Of a stretch of DNA of 8,785 bases, positions 6,816 through 8,785 are shown piece by piece. Position 1 is the first letter of the stretch. Every line of letters starts with the position of its first letter. This DNA is from Opitutaceae bacterium (GTDB taxonomy: Bacteria > Verrucomicrobiota > Verrucomicrobiia > Opitutales > Opitutaceae). A program made the translations under genes and the position numbers. The notes under the pieces are model-generated. The model worked only from the letters and a program-made list of their open reading frames with translations. It did no database searches and was not told where the DNA came from. The stretch spans positions 1-8,785 of the forward strand of contig JANXSC010000465.1 of NCBI GenBank assembly GCA_025352845.1, written 5' to 3'.

Positions 6816-8677
6816 GCCCAGAATACGCCAGCACGAGTCCAGCCGGCAGCCAACTCCTTCCGCTGACGCGACGCAGTTTCCTCGGCACCGGCGCCATCGC
6901 CGGCGCAGCACTGGCCCTAGCGCGGCAGATGCAGCCGCCGCTCGGTGCCGCCGAGTCGGTCGCCGGCGGACCGCGCAACCTGGCCGCGCACCGCAACCTC
7001 TTCAACGGCGACTGCAACTTCCTCTTCTACAATCCCGAGCTGTGGCAGCCCGGGGGCGGGCCTTACGGCGCCGGAGCCATCGAGCGCTACCTCGGCACCA
7101 TCGCGGACAGCGGCATCGACACGCTGCTCGTGAATCCGAACACCCAGGTGGCGTGGTATCCGTCCCAGAGACTGGAATACCTGCTCGCCGGCTACCAGCG
7201 CGGCGACCTCGCGTTCGCGCGCTCAGTCGGGACCGGGCTGGCCGGCATGACGCCGGCGCTGGTCGAGAAATATTCGAAGAACCTCGTGGAGAGGCTGGAC
7301 CTCTACCTGGACCTCGCCGAAGCCGGCGTCGACTGGCTCGCCGAATGCGCGCGGGTGTGCCGGGCGCGCGGGGTCAGCCCGTGGCTCAGCTATCGGATGA
7401 ACCCGACGCACTTCTCCCGCGCGCCGGAAAGCCCGGTGAACTGCCGACTTTTCCGCGATCCGCAGAACCGCCTCTCCGGCCGCGTGCCCGACGCCCAAGG
7501 CAGCACGCAGGCGGCGTGGGTGGGTTTGAACTACGGCCGGCCCGCCGTGCGCGACTACATGTTCAAGATGATCCGCGAAGGCGTGGAGTCCTACGATTAC
7601 GAGGGTCTGGAAATGGACTGGCTGCGCCATCCCGTCTGCCTGGAGGCTCCCGCCAGCCAAAAGCAGGTCGACGAGATGACCGACTGGTTCGCCGCCGTGC
7701 GCGCCCTGACCAAGGCTCGCCGACCCTTCTATCCGCTGGGCATTCGCAGCTCCCCCAACCTATCCTACCTCCGCAGCATCGGCCTCGACGTGAAGGAACT
7801 GGCGCGGCGCGGCCTCATCGACTTCTGCACGTTCAGTAATTTCTGGCAGACTTCTTGGGAGATGCCGCTCGACGCACTGCGCCGCGAACTCGGGCCGGAC
7901 ATCACGATCTACGGCGGCATGGAGGATGCCCCCAACTGGCTCGAGACCCGTGCCCCCGCGCTCACCGAGCGCCCGTCCGGGCCCGATGTCCAGTTGGCGG
8001 GGGACAACGCCTTTCACGCCCAGCCGAAGGCGGAAGGGGCCCAGCGGGTGCGCGGCACCCGCTACCTCAGCGCGAGCGCCGAGATGCTCCGCGCCAACGC
8101 CGCGGGCAAGCTCGTGCTCGGAGCCGACGGGCTCGAACAATTCAATTTTTTCGTCACCGACCAGGTGCGGGTGCCGGGGCTGCAGGCCGATTACGCGGCC
8201 CTGCGCCAGCTCGACAGCCTCGCAGCCCTGCGCGGCCGCGAAAAGCACTACGCATTCAACACCGTCTCGCTCCTCGCCACCAAGATCTGGGACGTGCCGG
8301 AACAGCTGCCCGTGCGACTCGCGCCCAAGCACCGCCGCGCCCTGCGGATCCCCCTGTGCGCCGAACCCGCCGGGGCCGGGCTCGAATTCGTGGTCCAATT
8401 GATCACGTCGCGAGGCCAGTCCAACCGCGACTGCGGGGTGAGCGTCAACGGCGGCTTGCCCGTTTTCGCGCGCCGGGAGACCGAGGACCTGCTCTTCCCC
8501 GCCGGCCCCTACACCCGGCACGTCGAGGAACACCGCGCCTGGAACTACACCCTGGACTGCGGGGTGATCCGCGACGGCTGGAACGATATTGTGATCTACA
8601 ACGAATCAGCCGAGGAAGTATCGGTTGTCGCGGTCGAGCTCGCGATCAAACGGCCGCGCCCCCCGGCCGCCTCATGA
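6812..8677 (+). CDS. Tat-exported glycoside-hydrolase-like TIM-barrel protein with C-terminal beta-sandwich
   Basis: A 621-residue protein with a twin-arginine signal, TRRSFLG (19-25), then a hydrophobic Ala/Gly stretch to about residue 37 and a plausible cleavage site near GAA (45-47), so it is exported folded. Residues about 60-380 look like a glycoside-hydrolase-type TIM barrel: a YLGTIADSGIDTLLVN segment (93-108), WLAECARVCRARGVSPWLSYRMN (175-197 region), and GLEMDWLRHP (265-274), whose E267 and D269 are candidate catalytic acids at a strand end. Later strands end near YPLGIRSSPN (307-316) and TIYGGMEDAP (365-374). Residues about 495-612 are strand-rich and end in a GWNDIVIYN segment (589-597), resembling the galactose-binding-like sandwiches of many hydrolases. 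I cannot assign a GH family or substrate. Both ends of the gene share ATGA overlaps with neighbours. Confidence is high for the gene and Tat signal, moderate for hydrolase activity. Confidence 0.75.
   Translation: MSPEYASTSPAGSQLLPLTRRSFLGTGAIAGAALALARQMQPPLGAAESVAGGPRNLAAHRNLFNGDCNFLFYNPELWQPGGGPYGAGAIERYLGTIADSGIDTLLVNPNTQVAWYPSQRLEYLLAGYQRGDLAFARSVGTGLAGMTPALVEKYSKNLVERLDLYLDLAEAGVDWLAECARVCRARGVSPWLSYRMNPTHFSRAPESPVNCRLFRDPQNRLSGRVPDAQGSTQAAWVGLNYGRPAVRDYMFKMIREGVESYDYEGLEMDWLRHPVCLEAPASQKQVDEMTDWFAAVRALTKARRPFYPLGIRSSPNLSYLRSIGLDVKELARRGLIDFCTFSNFWQTSWEMPLDALRRELGPDITIYGGMEDAPNWLETRAPALTERPSGPDVQLAGDNAFHAQPKAEGAQRVRGTRYLSASAEMLRANAAGKLVLGADGLEQFNFFVTDQVRVPGLQADYAALRQLDSLAALRGREKHYAFNTVSLLATKIWDVPEQLPVRLAPKHRRALRIPLCAEPAGAGLEFVVQLITSRGQSNRDCGVSVNGGLPVFARRETEDLLFPAGPYTRHVEEHRAWNYTLDCGVIRDGWNDIVIYNESAEEVSVVAVELAIKRPRPPAAS
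8674..8677 (+). other. ATGA stop/start overlap (Tat hydrolase-like to terminal permease)
   Basis: Start of the last, truncated gene (8674-8676) overlaps the TGA of the exported protein (8675-8677). The C/G-rich bases before it (ccggccgcctc) show no Shine-Dalgarno motif. The overlap is the main reason to accept this gene despite its truncation. Confidence 0.7.
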
Positions 8678-8785
8678 TCTTTCCGTCCAAGGTCCATCAT
8701 CCCGAGCTCTACCCCTACCGGGGCGGAATCTACTTCTCGTTTTTCAACGCCCTCAACTGGCAGGTGGCGATCGGCACGCCCACCG
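8674..8785 (+). CDS. Probable MFS permease of a different subgroup, 3'-truncated
   Basis: The ATG at 8674 overlaps the preceding TGA in an ATGA junction, and the frame stays open to the end of the window, giving 37 residues that begin MIFPSKVHHPELYPYRGG. They continue into a hydrophobic, aromatic-rich stretch, IYFSFFNALNWQVAIGTPT, typical of the first membrane helix of a transporter. The FNALNWQVAIGTP pattern recalls an MFS subgroup that I associate with Verrucomicrobiota and Lentisphaerota, and it differs from TM1 of the two permeases upstream (NYLDR type). If right, the operon carries a third transporter directly after the exported hydrolase-like protein, as expected when products are released outside the cytoplasmic membrane and then imported. 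The visible part is too short for certainty; any other multi-pass membrane protein remains possible. Confidence 0.5.
   Translation, partial: MIFPSKVHHPELYPYRGGIYFSFFNALNWQVAIGTPT

Overview
The window is a single block of co-directional, tightly packed genes on the + strand of a high-GC (roughly mid-60s %) bacterial genome. Seven coding regions fill almost all of it. Gene gaps are 20, 13 and 22 bases, and three junctions are 4-base ATGA stop/start overlaps. I see no terminator, convincing internal promoter, RNA gene, CRISPR array, insertion sequence or repeat, and no non-coding stretch over about 25 bases. The operon runs off both ends, so its promoter and last gene are not visible. The gene content, high GC and lack of Shine-Dalgarno-like motifs before any of the six visible starts recall Verrucomicrobiota (Opitutales-like). 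That placement is a weak inference.

Layout. (1) 1-956: a DSD1/D-threonine-aldolase-like, fold-type III PLP enzyme, cut off at its N-terminus. (2, 3) 977-2215 and 2229-3473: two paralogous 12-helix MFS permeases in tandem. (4) 3470-5806: one uninterrupted 778-residue protein joining an amidohydrolase-2 TIM barrel to a class-III (glutamate-1-semialdehyde-aminomutase-like) PLP aminotransferase. (5) 5829-6815: a six-bladed NHL propeller whose key residues match the peptidyl-alpha-hydroxyglycine alpha-amidating lyase (PAL) active site, without a signal peptide. (6) 6812-8677: a Tat-exported, glycoside-hydrolase-like TIM-barrel protein with a C-terminal beta-sandwich. (7) 8674 to the end: the first 37 residues of what is probably another MFS permease.

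How they may work together (inference). The arrangement looks like a catabolic unit: an exported hydrolase-like protein releases or trims a substrate, permeases import it, and four cytoplasmic catalytic domains act on it. Three or four of these belong to families that make or break C-N bonds (amidohydrolase, aminotransferase/aminomutase, PAL-like lyase, D-hydroxyamino-acid lyase/dehydratase). The substrate is unknown; an amino-substituted or amide-linked compound, possibly sugar-linked, would fit. The most unusual parts are the amidohydrolase-aminotransferase fusion and the PAL-like protein inside a bacterial uptake/catabolic operon.
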